A program made the position numbers and the translations under genes. Shown here in pieces: positions 1-7,641 of a DNA stretch of 64,000 bases. The notes beneath the pieces were generated by a model. The model did not search any database and was not told the DNA's origin. It saw nothing but the letters and a program-made list of their open reading frames with translations. The stretch lies in assembly GCA_038526245.1 (NCBI GenBank), contig JBCBGZ010000006.1, positions 17,335-81,334 of the forward strand, written 5' to 3'. The first letter of the stretch is position 1. Each line of letters begins with the position of its first letter. Origin of the DNA: UBA5336 sp038526245 (GTDB lineage Bacteria > Pseudomonadota > Alphaproteobacteria > Caulobacterales > Hyphomonadaceae).

Positions 1-229
1 TGATGGGATTGACCCGGCCATCATGGCCCCGGTGCAAACCGCAAATCCGGACAATTTTGGCGGCGAGACCGTAGAAGCCCTGATCGGCCTGAACTGGGCC
101 TTTAATGGGGGTGTTCTGAAAGGCAATCGCCTGGCGGTGGAGTTGGGTGCGCCACTTCACAGGGACCTGAATGGCCCGCAGTTGGAGACGGACCTGACGC
201 TGACACTTGGATGGCAGAAAGCGTTCTAG
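1..229 (+). CDS. C-terminal end of an outer-membrane transporter-like protein (partial)
   Basis: Only the last ~75 codons are inside the window; the reading frame is open from base 2 to the TAG at 227-229. The visible end reads as beta-strand-rich sequence with alternating hydrophobic residues and finishes with an aromatic residue (…LGWQKAF), as outer-membrane barrels do. The phrases PVQTANPD, LKGNRLAVELGAPLH and DLNGPQLETD resemble the C-terminus of a proteobacterial 'transporter' family often found beside metal-resistance genes; that is a recollection of family sequence, not a search. It converges on the MerT-like gene, whose stop overlaps it by four bases. Substrate is unknown. Confidence 0.6.
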   Translation, partial: DGIDPAIMAPVQTANPDNFGGETVEALIGLNWAFNGGVLKGNRLAVELGAPLHRDLNGPQLETDLTLTLGWQKAF

Positions 230-627
230 AAGAAGATCGCGGCGGCGAAGTAGGCGAAGAAGACGCCGACGCTGAAAAAGGCGACGCTGATCCACCACAT
301 CACCCAGCCGGCAAGGCGGAGGCGGGCACATGCGCGCGCTTTTGCCGGGTCGGCTGGGCATGGCAGCGTGCGGGCATGCCATTGCCAGGCGCCTGCCGCG
401 GCCAGGACCACGCCCGCCACGGTGAAGGTGATGTGCTTGTATTTGCCGAGCCAGGTGATCCAGGGAACGGTCTCAATGAGGCCGGCCATGACCGCGCCCA
501 TTCCGAGGGTGACCAGCATCGCCGGAAGGGCGCAGCAGATCAGCGTACCCGTGGACGTGAACAGCGACAGGACCGCTGGCAGGACACTCGGCGCCCGGAC
601 GTCAGGCTCGAGCGAGGTCTCGCTCAT
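226..627 (-). CDS. MerT-like inner-membrane metal transporter
   Basis: A 133-residue membrane protein with three or four hydrophobic segments (about 16-50, 65-84, 104-131). A Cys-Cys pair (residues 31-32) sits in the first membrane segment and a second pair of cysteines lies in the loop CPADPAKARAC. MerT mercuric transporters have the same layout: a vicinal pair in helix 1 that takes metal from MerP, and a second pair in a loop. It is the last gene of a four-gene leftward unit and its ATG overlaps the stop of the MerP-like gene (ATGA), so the two are translationally coupled. The unit's regulator has copper-type ligands and no mercuric reductase or MerR is visible, so the transported ion could be Cu, Hg or another soft metal. 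Direction of transport is not determined. Confidence 0.65.
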   Translation of the reverse strand: MSETSLEPDVRAPSVLPAVLSLFTSTGTLICCALPAMLVTLGMGAVMAGLIETVPWITWLGKYKHITFTVAGVVLAAAGAWQWHARTLPCPADPAKARACARLRLAGWVMWWISVAFFSVGVFFAYFAAAIFF

Positions 628-950
628 GCGGTGGCCCGAAGGATCTCGACGAGATCGTAGCCCGACTTGGTGACCAGCTCTTCGACGCGGTCGTCGGCCA
701 TGGCGGCGCCGCCTTTAAGCGTGACGCGGATTTCGCCATTGTCGAGATCAACTTCGACGGCCTCGACCGCCTCATCCTTGTTGAACATGGCCGTGACGGC
801 CTGGGCGCAGAAATCGCACACCATGCCGTTCACCTTGGCGGTGATCAGTGTTGCTTCGGCCGGGAGGCTTGCTTCGGATGCGGGCGCTTCGGCCAACGCC
901 AAAGGCGCGGTTGCGGAAAGCGCGAGGGCCATCAGGATCGGCTTCATCAT
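624..950 (-). CDS. Periplasmic MerP-like heavy-metal-associated (HMA) protein
   Basis: A 108-residue protein with a cleavable signal peptide (MMKPILMALALSATAPLALA, then EAP) followed by one HMA fold. The metal site is NGMVCDFC, a variant of the GMTCxxC loop of MerP and copper chaperones, with the Cys-x-x-Cys intact. The start is the ATG at 950, because GAGGAG lies seven bases upstream; a longer frame to 965 would need a TTG and would bury this ribosome site. The likely role is to bind a soft metal in the periplasm and pass it to the Cys-Cys pair of the MerT-like protein encoded next. An equally possible role is metal buffering for copper tolerance. Confidence 0.75.
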   Translation of the reverse strand: MMKPILMALALSATAPLALAEAPASEASLPAEATLITAKVNGMVCDFCAQAVTAMFNKDEAVEAVEVDLDNGEIRVTLKGGAAMADDRVEELVTKSGYDLVEILRATA

Positions 951-961
951 GTCGGATCTCC

Positions 962-1600
962 TCAAAAACGTATTATCCAGTTGGCCATGAAACGCTCGGT
1001 TTCCGGCGTGTATCCAATTTCCACCAATTGAACCCCGTAGAAGAAGCGCACAAGGGGCGTGACTGTGGTGGGCGTATCGGCCTCAGGCAAATTATGCACT
1101 TCGACCATCAGCCAGGTGTGCAGGTCGCCATAGTCGCCAATATAGGGCGCAACGCCGAGGCGCGCAGCGTGGTGCACGTCCTGGTCAAAGCCGAGGTCGT
1201 AGCCGCGCACGCTGTAACTCGTGAACCAGCGCCGTGTTTCCCAATCGGCTGCGAAACCGGCAAACCCTGCCGCGCCGCTCTCATTGCCCTCAAACGTCTC
1301 AGCGTAGCCAGCGCCGAGGTTGAAATAGAGATTGGCTTGGGATTTCGGCGCATTCCAGCGTTTCAGGAGCCGGTTGTACTGGCCACCGGCAAAGCTCCAA
1401 TCGCCGTCCCAATTCTGCTCACCGTAGAAGCCGATGGAGTCCTTGAACGTTGGCGAATAGTGCAGGTGCAAGCTGGAGAAGTCCCCCATATTGCGCTGCA
1501 TCACGGTCCAGCCACCGGGATAGGATACGGGGCGGGCATCTGCCGCTGCGGCGAGCCCGAGTGCAGCGCCGAGGCAGAGCGTCGCCTTCAGGGCGCTCAC
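962..1600 (-). CDS. Secreted/outer-membrane-type protein of unknown function in the metal cluster
   Basis: A 212-residue protein with a signal peptide (hydrophobic LGAALGLAAAADA, cleavage probably before RPVSY). The mature part is rich in aromatic residues, glycine and alternating strands (LYFNLGAGYAETF, GFYGEQNWDGDW) and ends WIIRF*, with a terminal Phe as in outer-membrane barrels. It starts with GTG, and that GTG overlaps the csoR stop (GTGA), so it is coupled to the repressor and should be induced with it. It contains no conspicuous metal-binding motif. I do not recognise a named family; a small barrel channel or envelope metal-tolerance protein is inference from context. Confidence 0.6.
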   Translation of the reverse strand: MSALKATLCLGAALGLAAAADARPVSYPGGWTVMQRNMGDFSSLHLHYSPTFKDSIGFYGEQNWDGDWSFAGGQYNRLLKRWNAPKSQANLYFNLGAGYAETFEGNESGAAGFAGFAADWETRRWFTSYSVRGYDLGFDQDVHHAARLGVAPYIGDYGDLHTWLMVEVHNLPEADTPTTVTPLVRFFYGVQLVEIGYTPETERFMANWIIRF

Positions 1601-1872
1601 TTCTTGCGCCCTCCCAGCACGGCGACGAGTTCTTCCACCTTCTCGCGCCGGGCCTCCACGTCATCAGCTTTCAGCGCCGTTTCCACGCATGTGCCGAGAT
1701 GATCATCGAGAATGATCGTCTCCAGGCCACCCAAAGCGGCTTTGACGGCCTGAATCTGTCGCACCACATCAATGCAGTAGCGATCATCCTCGACCATTCG
1801 GGCGATGCCGCGGACTTGTCCTTCTATACGGGCAAGGCGCTTGGTGGCGGAGGTCTTGGTATCTGTTTGCAT
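1597..1872 (-). CDS. csoR: CsoR/FrmR/RcnR-family metal-sensing repressor
   Basis: A 91-residue all-helical repressor of the DUF156 family, recognised by the opening RLARIEGQVRGIARMV and by YCIDVVRQIQAVKAAL. The ligand set is Cys33, His58 and Cys62, with spacings of 25 and 4 residues, as in the Cu(I) sensor CsoR of Mycobacterium tuberculosis. RcnR and FrmR keep the Cys and the first His but differ at the third position. It is therefore most likely a Cu(I) sensor that leaves DNA when loaded. It heads the leftward unit csoR - barrel protein - MerP-like - MerT-like, and a G-tract palindrome lies 18 bases upstream of its ATG, suggesting autoregulation. The ribosome site is weak (GGACG). Confidence 0.85.
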   Translation of the reverse strand: MQTDTKTSATKRLARIEGQVRGIARMVEDDRYCIDVVRQIQAVKAALGGLETIILDDHLGTCVETALKADDVEARREKVEELVAVLGGRKK

Positions 1873-1890
1873 GGGACGTCCGGTATCAGA

Positions 1891-1906
1891 TACCCCCTGG
1901 GGGGTA
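1891..1906. promoter_or_regulatory. Candidate CsoR operator (G-tract palindrome)
   Basis: TACCCCCTGGGGGGTA is a near-perfect inverted repeat with one central mismatch, flanked by A/T. CsoR- and RcnR-family operators are known for a G/C tract between short A/T-containing inverted repeats. It lies 18 bases upstream of the csoR start and about 95 bases upstream of the rightward thiolase-like gene, so it could shut off the csoR unit. An effect on the rightward gene is possible but less likely. Confidence 0.7.
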
Positions 1907-1999
1907 AAGGGTATGCCCGCTTTACGCTACGTCTCGGCTCGCCGGACCCGGCCGTCGGTGTTATCTCAACGCACATAAAAGACGTAAGGGAGAGACCAC

Positions 2000-3514
2000 A
2001 TGGCCAAGGGAGATATGCCTGTTCTGGTGGGCGTCGGTCAGTTCACCAGCCATTGGGATGGAACGGCAGGGCCCGACGGCGCGCCTTCACCGCTGTCGCT
2101 GGCTACTGAAGCCGCGCAGGCCGCCCTGCAGGATTGCGGCGCAGCGGGCATCGCTGCGGCCATCGACACGCTCGCTTTCGTGCGCATCTTTGAGGACTCG
2201 GTTCCGGGCGACAATCACCCCCACGGACACAACACCAATTTGCCTGGCACGCTGGCGCGCAATCTCGGCGCGGCGCCTCGCCGGCAGATTTACTCCAGCG
2301 TCGGCGGCCAGAGCCCCCAAGCGCTGGTCAATGAGTTTGCCGCAGCGATCCTTGAAGGCGACGCCGAGTGCGTCTTGATCGCAGGCAGCGAAGCCAACAA
2401 GGCGTCCAAGGCTGCCCGGCGCCGTGGCGTCGAGATCAGTTGGGCCGATGGCGTCGACACGCCATTTGAGGATCGCGGCATGGGCGACATGCTGCTCTCG
2501 CGCCATGAGATCAAACACGGCCTTGTCAGCCCGCCCTATTTCTATGGCCTGTTCGAAAATGCCATCGCGGCGCGGGAAGGGCGCACGCGTGCGCGCCATC
2601 GGGCTGAGATGTCCGCGCTGTTCGAGGGCTTCGCCAGTGTGGCGGCGAGCCATCCCCACAGCCAATTCCCGGTCGCGCGCTCGGCCGACTGGCTGGCGAC
2701 GCCCAGCAAGGAGAATTATGAGCTCGCGGACCCGTTCCTGAAATGGCACGTCGCCCAGGACGCGGTGAACCAGGGCGCAGCAGCCCTCCTCATGTCTGAG
2801 GCGAAAGCTGACGCCCTGGGCGTGCCTGTTGCCAAGCGGGTCTATCTCCATGGCGGCGGCGAAGCGGGCGACCAGTTTCTTTCCGAACGCCCCCGTCTCG
2901 ATGGGTCGTGGGCAATGGATGTGGCCCTCTCGCGCGCCTTGGAGAGCGCAGACAAGGCAGCCGATGAGATCGACCTTTTCGACCTCTACTCCTGTTTCCC
3001 GTGTGCGGTGTTTTCCGCCTGTGCTGCGCTTGGGCTAGATCCCCAGAGTGAAACCCGCCCGCTGACCATAACCGGCGGCCTTCCCTTCTTCGGCGGACCC
3101 GGAAACAACTACTCCCTTCACGGTATTGTCTCCATGGCTGAGCGTTTGCGCGCCCAGCCGGATGCCTTCGGTCTCGTCCTTGCCAATGGTGGCTGGATGA
3201 CAAAGGAAGCGGCAGGCGTTTATTCCACGCTGCGGCCAACTGAGTTCAAGGCGGTTGAGGCTTCGGCCACACCACCCGAAACAGTGCCAATTGCGGCGGA
3301 CCCGGGGGCCGGCACGCTAGAGACCTTCACAGTCGTGCACGGCAGAAACGGACCCGAACGCGGCATTGCCGCCTGCCGTACCGACGACGGCGCCCGCTTC
3401 CTTGCCATCGCCGACGCGCCTGCCCTCGCCATATTGCGCGAAGATGCCAGCCCCGTGGGCCGCGCCGTGACCGTCACGACACAGGGGGAGGTGAACACCT
3501 TTACGTTCGACTAG
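2000..3514 (+). CDS. Thiolase-like protein (acetyl-CoA acetyltransferase family, TLP1 type)
   Basis: A 504-residue thiolase-fold protein. The first thiolase half runs to about residue 260 and the second to about 405 (FDLYSCFPCAVFSACAALG and the glycine-rich GGLPFFGGPGNNYSLHG). An extra C-terminal beta domain follows (about 425-504, GAGTLETFTVVH…), matching the additional domain of thiolase-like protein type 1. Where biosynthetic thiolases carry the nucleophilic cysteine (VCGSG), this protein reads YSSVGGQSPQALVN, without a Cys. A standard Claisen thiolase reaction is therefore doubtful; acyl-CoA binding or a variant chemistry is more likely. The start is supported by GGGAGAG seven bases upstream. 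It stands alone between the metal cluster and galU. Confidence 0.75.
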   Translation: MAKGDMPVLVGVGQFTSHWDGTAGPDGAPSPLSLATEAAQAALQDCGAAGIAAAIDTLAFVRIFEDSVPGDNHPHGHNTNLPGTLARNLGAAPRRQIYSSVGGQSPQALVNEFAAAILEGDAECVLIAGSEANKASKAARRRGVEISWADGVDTPFEDRGMGDMLLSRHEIKHGLVSPPYFYGLFENAIAAREGRTRARHRAEMSALFEGFASVAASHPHSQFPVARSADWLATPSKENYELADPFLKWHVAQDAVNQGAAALLMSEAKADALGVPVAKRVYLHGGGEAGDQFLSERPRLDGSWAMDVALSRALESADKAADEIDLFDLYSCFPCAVFSACAALGLDPQSETRPLTITGGLPFFGGPGNNYSLHGIVSMAERLRAQPDAFGLVLANGGWMTKEAAGVYSTLRPTEFKAVEASATPPETVPIAADPGAGTLETFTVVHGRNGPERGIAACRTDDGARFLAIADAPALAILREDASPVGRAVTVTTQGEVNTFTFD

Positions 3515-3647
3515 ACTTCGTGTGGTAGGGGAAAACTGGACCAGAGCTTGCAAACACGTCAGGCACGAGGCGCGGGCCTTCCCGTCGCTTCCCGAATTTG
3601 GACAGGTCGCACCCCTCCCATCGCGGCCGAGTTGGAGAGCTGATACG

Positions 3648-4514
3648 ATGTCGATCAAGAAAGCCGTACTTCCGGTCGCAGGATTTGGAACCCGGGTTCT
3701 GCCTGCCACGAAGGCGATCCCCAAGGAGTTGCTGCCTGTGGTTGACCGCCCGGCCCTGCAATATGTCGTGGACGAAGCCGTCGCGGCGGGGATCGAGCAC
3801 ATCGTTTTCATCACCGGGCGCAATAAAGGCGCCATCGAGGACTATTTCGATGTCGCGTTCGAGTTGAACCACGCGCTGGAAGCCAAGAACAAGACAGCAA
3901 TTCTGGACGAGTTGAAGCGCATCCACATGCCAGCGGGCTCGACCAGTTTCATTCGCCAGCAGGGCGCGCTCGGCCTCGGCCACGCCATCTGGTGTGCCCG
4001 CGACGTGATCGGCAATGAGCCCTTTGCGATCCTGCTGCCGGACGTTCTGGTGAAGGCGGAAAAAAGCTGCACGGCCCAAATGGTTGAGGCGTATGAGCGG
4101 GTCGGTGGCAACATCATCGCCGTGGACGCAGTGCCCGAGGACGAGGTTTCCAAATACGGCGTGATCGCCCCAACCAGCCGGGACGGAAATTTGATCCGGA
4201 TGTCCGGCATGGTCGAAAAGCCCGCCAAGGAAGACGCGCCGTCAAACCTCAAGATCACGGGCCGCTACATCCTGCAGCCTGAAATCTTCGATTTGCTGGA
4301 AACCCAGGAACGCGGCGCAGGCGGCGAGATCCAGCTCACGGACTCCATGGCCAAGCTGATGGACGCCCAGGACTTCTTCGCCCTGGAATATGACGGCAAG
4401 GACTATGATTGCGGCTCCAAGCTCGGCTATTTCGAGGCCGTGCTGGCCTATGCGATGGACCACCCGGAGATTGCAGGCGGCGTGCGCGATCTGATCCACA
4501 AGGCCGCGTCCTAG
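3648..4514 (+). CDS. galU: UTP--glucose-1-phosphate uridylyltransferase
   Basis: A 288-residue cytoplasmic nucleotidyltransferase making UDP-glucose from UTP and glucose-1-phosphate, feeding polysaccharide and glycan synthesis. The N-terminal signature AVLPVAGFGTRVLPATKAIPKE is the nucleotide-binding loop with its catalytic Arg and Lys. LPVVDRPALQYVVDEA, LGLGHAIWCARD, LLPDVLV and GRYILQPEIFD follow in the normal GalU order. The start is the ATG at 3648, with GGAGAG eight bases upstream; an upstream in-frame extension to 3522 has no family counterpart. Length matches typical bacterial GalU. It is monocistronic and converges on the flavodoxin gene. Confidence 0.95.
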   Translation: MSIKKAVLPVAGFGTRVLPATKAIPKELLPVVDRPALQYVVDEAVAAGIEHIVFITGRNKGAIEDYFDVAFELNHALEAKNKTAILDELKRIHMPAGSTSFIRQQGALGLGHAIWCARDVIGNEPFAILLPDVLVKAEKSCTAQMVEAYERVGGNIIAVDAVPEDEVSKYGVIAPTSRDGNLIRMSGMVEKPAKEDAPSNLKITGRYILQPEIFDLLETQERGAGGEIQLTDSMAKLMDAQDFFALEYDGKDYDCGSKLGYFEAVLAYAMDHPEIAGGVRDLIHKAAS

Positions 4515-4530
4515 TCTGCGGACTGGCTTA

Positions 4531-4578
4531 ACCAACTGGCCGGGGGGCCGTCAGTTCGCCCGGCCATGGTTTGGTTTT
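4531..4578. terminator. Probable bidirectional terminator between galU and the flavodoxin gene
   Basis: The arms TGGCCGGG (4537-4544) and CCCGGCCA (4559-4566) pair perfectly over 8 bp and are flanked by weaker ACCAA/TTTGGT pairing, with TTTTG to the right. It sits between the stops of two convergent genes. The U-tract is short, so efficiency is uncertain. Confidence 0.45.
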
Positions 4579-4595
4579 GCCGCGCAGCTTTGGGA

Positions 4596-5183
4596 TCAGC
4601 TCGCTCCGCGGACCCAGCGCAGGGTGGCTTCGGCCACGCGTTTGCCGAACAGTTCTGCCGTTTCGAGATCGGCTGCGTCGGGGGTTTCTTCGGCTGGCAG
4701 GTCCGTCAGCGACTGGGTGCCGAGGCCGAGATAGTGCCCCGCCCGGTTCTTCGCCGAGGCGTAAGTCGAGTTCGACGCGTTGTATTCGGACTTCGCACCG
4801 AAATTGACCCAGATCATGCCCTGTTGACCTGCAAGTGTTGCAAAGCGCTGGAGGGTCTCGTTCTTGTCGCCCGCCAGCGAACCGGAATTGGTGAAGCCGG
4901 CGGCAATCTTGTCTGCCCAGGCACCGGTGAACCAGACCTTTGACGTGGCTTCAAGAAACTTGGCCATCACAGCGCTGGCGGACCCCATATAGGTGGGGGC
5001 GCCAAAGATGATGGCGTCTGCGGCGGTGAGCGCGTCCCAGGGGCCATCATCGGGGCTCTGCAGGTCATCTGCCTTGTAGAGCGTTACGTCTGTTCCGGCG
5101 TTCGCGGCGCCCCGGCGAACATGCTCGGCCACCTTTGCGGTGTGGCCGTAGCCGGAATGGTACACGATTGCGATTTTCGCCAT
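4596..5183 (-). CDS. Flavodoxin-family NAD(P)H-dependent oxidoreductase (WrbA-like)
   Basis: A 195-residue flavodoxin-fold protein. The FMN phosphate loop SGYGHTAK (residues 9-16) follows the first strand AKIAIVYH, and GAPTYMGSASAVMAKFLE is the second FMN-contact region. WrbA-type quinone reductases share this plan (about 200 residues, two-electron reduction of quinones with NAD(P)H). The motif after the second FMN loop is less like classical WrbA, so the electron acceptor is not assigned. It is last in the leftward direction after phoB, 129 bases downstream, and may be transcribed separately. No Pho box is evident just upstream. Confidence 0.8.
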   Translation of the reverse strand: MAKIAIVYHSGYGHTAKVAEHVRRGAANAGTDVTLYKADDLQSPDDGPWDALTAADAIIFGAPTYMGSASAVMAKFLEATSKVWFTGAWADKIAAGFTNSGSLAGDKNETLQRFATLAGQQGMIWVNFGAKSEYNASNSTYASAKNRAGHYLGLGTQSLTDLPAEETPDAADLETAELFGKRVAEATLRWVRGAS

Positions 5184-5312
5184 GTCAGTCTCTCCATCAT
5201 TGGCGTTTCACACGCTCGTGAGATGGGAGTGATGCCGCGGTGACGGCAGGTGGCACTGCGGAATAGGATTTATGCGATTGGCGCGAAGGACGGCGCAGGC
5301 CCCGCGCCCGGC

Positions 5313-5999
5313 CTAGTCCGTTTTCAGGGCATAGCCGGCGCTGCGGACCGTACGAATGGGGTCTTCGCCACCATTCTGGCGAAGCGCCTTGCGCAGACGG
5401 CCCACATGGACGTCCACGGTGCGCGCTTCCACATAAACATCGGAGCCCCAGACGCTGTCGAGCAGTTGCTCGCGGGAAAAGACCCGGCCGGGGTGCTGCA
5501 TGAAATAGTCCAGCAGGCGGAACTCCGTGGGGCCGAGATGGATGCTCTCGCCGCCGCGCTCCACAGTATGGCCCGTCCGGTCAATCGTGATGTCGCCCAC
5601 GGCGAGGCGATCTTCCATCAGGCCGGGACGGATGCGCCGCATGACAGCGCGCACGCGGGCCATCAGCTCAGTCGTGGAGAAGGGCTTGGTGACGTAGTCA
5701 TCGGCGCCGGTGTCCAGGCCGCGAATACGGTCTGTTTCCTCGCTGCGCGCGGTGAGCATGATAATCGGCATATTGGCGGTTTCTGTGCGCGCACGCAGGC
5801 GGCGACACACTTCGATGCCCGGCACTTTCGGCAACATCCAGTCCAGCAGGAGCAGGTCCGGTGCGCGCTCCTCAATCATCATGAGGGTTTCCTCGCCATC
5901 CATGGCGATGCCTGCCTCATAGTCTTCATTGACCAGATTGTACTTCAAAAGCTCGACAACGCCGTCATCGTCTTCTGCAATCAGCACATAGGGTCTCAT
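5313..5999 (-). CDS. phoB: Phosphate regulon response regulator PhoB
   Basis: A 228-residue OmpR/PhoB-type regulator. The receiver domain (1-120) has the acidic pocket EDDD, the phosphoacceptor Asp53 in LLLDWMLPKVPG, Thr83 and Lys105 (YVTKPFS). The winged-helix DNA-binding domain (about 130-228) contains LGPTEFRLLDYFMQHPGRVFSREQLLDSVWG and the RTVDVHVGRLRKAL recognition helix. The family start MRPYVLIAEDD is at 5999; an in-frame extension upstream would run into phoU. It is the last gene of the pst operon, 35 bases after phoU. Its kinase PhoR is not in the window. It is likely autoregulated through the Pho box upstream of pstC. Confidence 0.93.
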   Translation of the reverse strand: MRPYVLIAEDDDGVVELLKYNLVNEDYEAGIAMDGEETLMMIEERAPDLLLLDWMLPKVPGIEVCRRLRARTETANMPIIMLTARSEETDRIRGLDTGADDYVTKPFSTTELMARVRAVMRRIRPGLMEDRLAVGDITIDRTGHTVERGGESIHLGPTEFRLLDYFMQHPGRVFSREQLLDSVWGSDVYVEARTVDVHVGRLRKALRQNGGEDPIRTVRSAGYALKTD

Positions 6000-6034
6000 C
6001 GTGTCCCGCCCTCGTTTCTCGATGGGTCCGCCGT

Positions 6035-6736
6035 TCATCCTTCCAGAAGCGGAGCCTTCGGCCGCGCGCTCGATGTCAGGTATGTGCCTGTTACCTGATA
6101 ATGGACGATCTCCGCAACATTTGTGCAATGGTCGCCAATACGTTCCAGATTTTTCGCGATGAACATCAGGTGCGTTCCTGCACCGATGAGGCTGGGATCC
6201 TGCATCATATAGGTGAGGACTTCGCGGAACATGGAATTGTAGTGCTGGTCGATATCTTCATCGCCAGACCAAACTTTCAGACTCAATTCGGCGTCGGCTT
6301 CGGAGTAGGAATCCAGCACACTGTGGAGCTGTTGCTTCACGCCATGGCCCATGCGCTCGATGCCCTTGATCGCGCTGGAAACATCGGCGCCCGCCAGTGG
6401 GGCAACGCGTTTGGCGATATTCTTCGACAGGTCGCCGATCCGTTCGAGCTCAGAGGCAACCTTGAGGGCGGCCACCACGGCGCGCAGGTCGGTGGCCATG
6501 GGCTGGCGCAGTGCCAGGAGGCGCATGATCCGCCGTTCCACATCGACCTCGATGGCGTCCACCGTGTCGTCCATTTCAGACGTCTGATCGGCGAGCATCT
6601 GATCCCCCGTAACCAGCGCCGTGCAGGCCTGATCGATCATGGTTTCGGCCACCCCGCCCATGCGCAGGATGTCGGCCGAGAGGTGCTCAAGTTCCTCGGA
6701 GAATGCAGAGACAATATGTGTCGTCATGGGTCTCAT
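6035..6736 (-). CDS. phoU: Phosphate signalling protein PhoU
   Basis: A 233-residue all-helical protein with two PhoU three-helix repeats. The metal-binding motifs are visible as EMDDTVDAIEVDVER in the first half and HCTNVAEIVHYQVTGTY in the second; RIGDLSKNIAKR and RIGDHCTNVAE are the paired signatures. PhoU couples the Pst transporter to the PhoR/PhoB phosphate response and restrains uptake when phosphate is plentiful. It lies between pstB (64 bases) and phoB (35 bases) on the same strand. The start could be the ATG at 6736 or the one three codons in (MTTHIV, 6727); a GGAG slightly favours 6736. Confidence 0.93.
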   Translation of the reverse strand: MRPMTTHIVSAFSEELEHLSADILRMGGVAETMIDQACTALVTGDQMLADQTSEMDDTVDAIEVDVERRIMRLLALRQPMATDLRAVVAALKVASELERIGDLSKNIAKRVAPLAGADVSSAIKGIERMGHGVKQQLHSVLDSYSEADAELSLKVWSGDEDIDQHYNSMFREVLTYMMQDPSLIGAGTHLMFIAKNLERIGDHCTNVAEIVHYQVTGTYLTSSARPKAPLLEG

Positions 6737-6800
6737 TTAGAGCGTTACTCCATGGAGGGCCATGCGCCCCCGTAATTTCCACAGGGCGGGGGGCTTCGGA

Positions 6801-7637
6801 TCAGCCAAAGCGGCCAGTGATATAGTCCGATGTGCGGTCGTCAGAGGGATTGGTGAAAACAGTTTCGGTGTCGCCATACTCCACCAGCTTGCCGAGGTGG
6901 AAAAAGGCCGTGCGCTGGGAGACCCGGGCGGCCTGTTGCATGGAGTGGGTGACGATGACGATGCAGAACCGTTCGCGCAGTTCGTCGATCAGTTCTTCGA
7001 TGCGGGCCGTGGCAATGGGATCGAGCGCCGAGCAGGGCTCATCCATCAGGATAACTTCGGGGCTGACGGCGATGGCGCGTGCGATGCAGAGACGCTGCTG
7101 CTGGCCACCCGACAGGCCTGTACCGGGTTGGGTGAGTCGGTCTTTTACTTCGTCCCAGAGGCCGGCCCGCGTCAGGCTGGTCTCGACAATCTCGTCCAGA
7201 TCCGAGCGGGAGGTTGCGATGCCGTGGATGCGCGGGCCATAGGCGATGTTGTCATAGATCGACTTGGGGAAGGGGTTGGGTTTCTGAAACACCATTCCCA
7301 CGCGGGAGCGGAGCAGCACCGGGTCGATATGATCCGAGTTCACGTCTTCGCCATCGATGAAGATCTGCCCCTCAACCTTGGCGGATTCGATGGTGTCATT
7401 CATCCGGTTGATGCAGCGCAGGAACGTGGATTTTCCGCAGCCGGACGGCCCGATAAAGGCCGTCACCGAGCGCTCCGGGATCGCCATTGAGATGTCGAAA
7501 ATGGCCTGCTTGTCGCCGTAGGAGACATTGATGTGTTTACAGTCCACCTTGGTGGCATAGCCGGACGTGTCCGCGCTGGGCGTCACGGTGACCTGGGAGA
7601 TGAGGGTGTCCTTGCGGGTGTTTTCGGTCTCGCTCAT
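6801..7637 (-). CDS. pstB: Phosphate ABC transporter ATP-binding protein PstB
   Basis: A 278-residue ABC ATPase. The Walker A loop GPSGCGKST is at residues 63-71, the Q-loop at VFQKPNPFPKS, the ABC signature LSGGQQQR at 175-182, Walker B VILMDEP at 195-201, and the H-loop at VTHSMQQ. The VFQKPNPFP segment is characteristic of PstB. It powers high-affinity phosphate import with PstA/PstC. The true start is the ATG at 7637 (MSETENTRK); a longer frame overlaps pstA. Its N-terminal tail of about 30 residues before the first strand is longer than in E. coli. The gene begins four bases after the pstA stop. Confidence 0.95.
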   Translation of the reverse strand: MSETENTRKDTLISQVTVTPSADTSGYATKVDCKHINVSYGDKQAIFDISMAIPERSVTAFIGPSGCGKSTFLRCINRMNDTIESAKVEGQIFIDGEDVNSDHIDPVLLRSRVGMVFQKPNPFPKSIYDNIAYGPRIHGIATSRSDLDEIVETSLTRAGLWDEVKDRLTQPGTGLSGGQQQRLCIARAIAVSPEVILMDEPCSALDPIATARIEELIDELRERFCIVIVTHSMQQAARVSQRTAFFHLGKLVEYGDTETVFTNPSDDRTSDYITGRFG

Positions 7638-7641
7638 GTCT

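Noticed and set aside
951..965. Longer start (TTG at 965) for the MerP-like protein
   Set aside because: It would overlap the GAGGAG that serves the ATG at 950 and would put charged residues before the signal peptide.
3522..3647. N-terminal extension of galU by 42 codons
   Set aside because: The family starts at MSIKKAVLPVAG, and GGAGAG is placed correctly for the ATG at 3648; the extension is low-complexity and basic.
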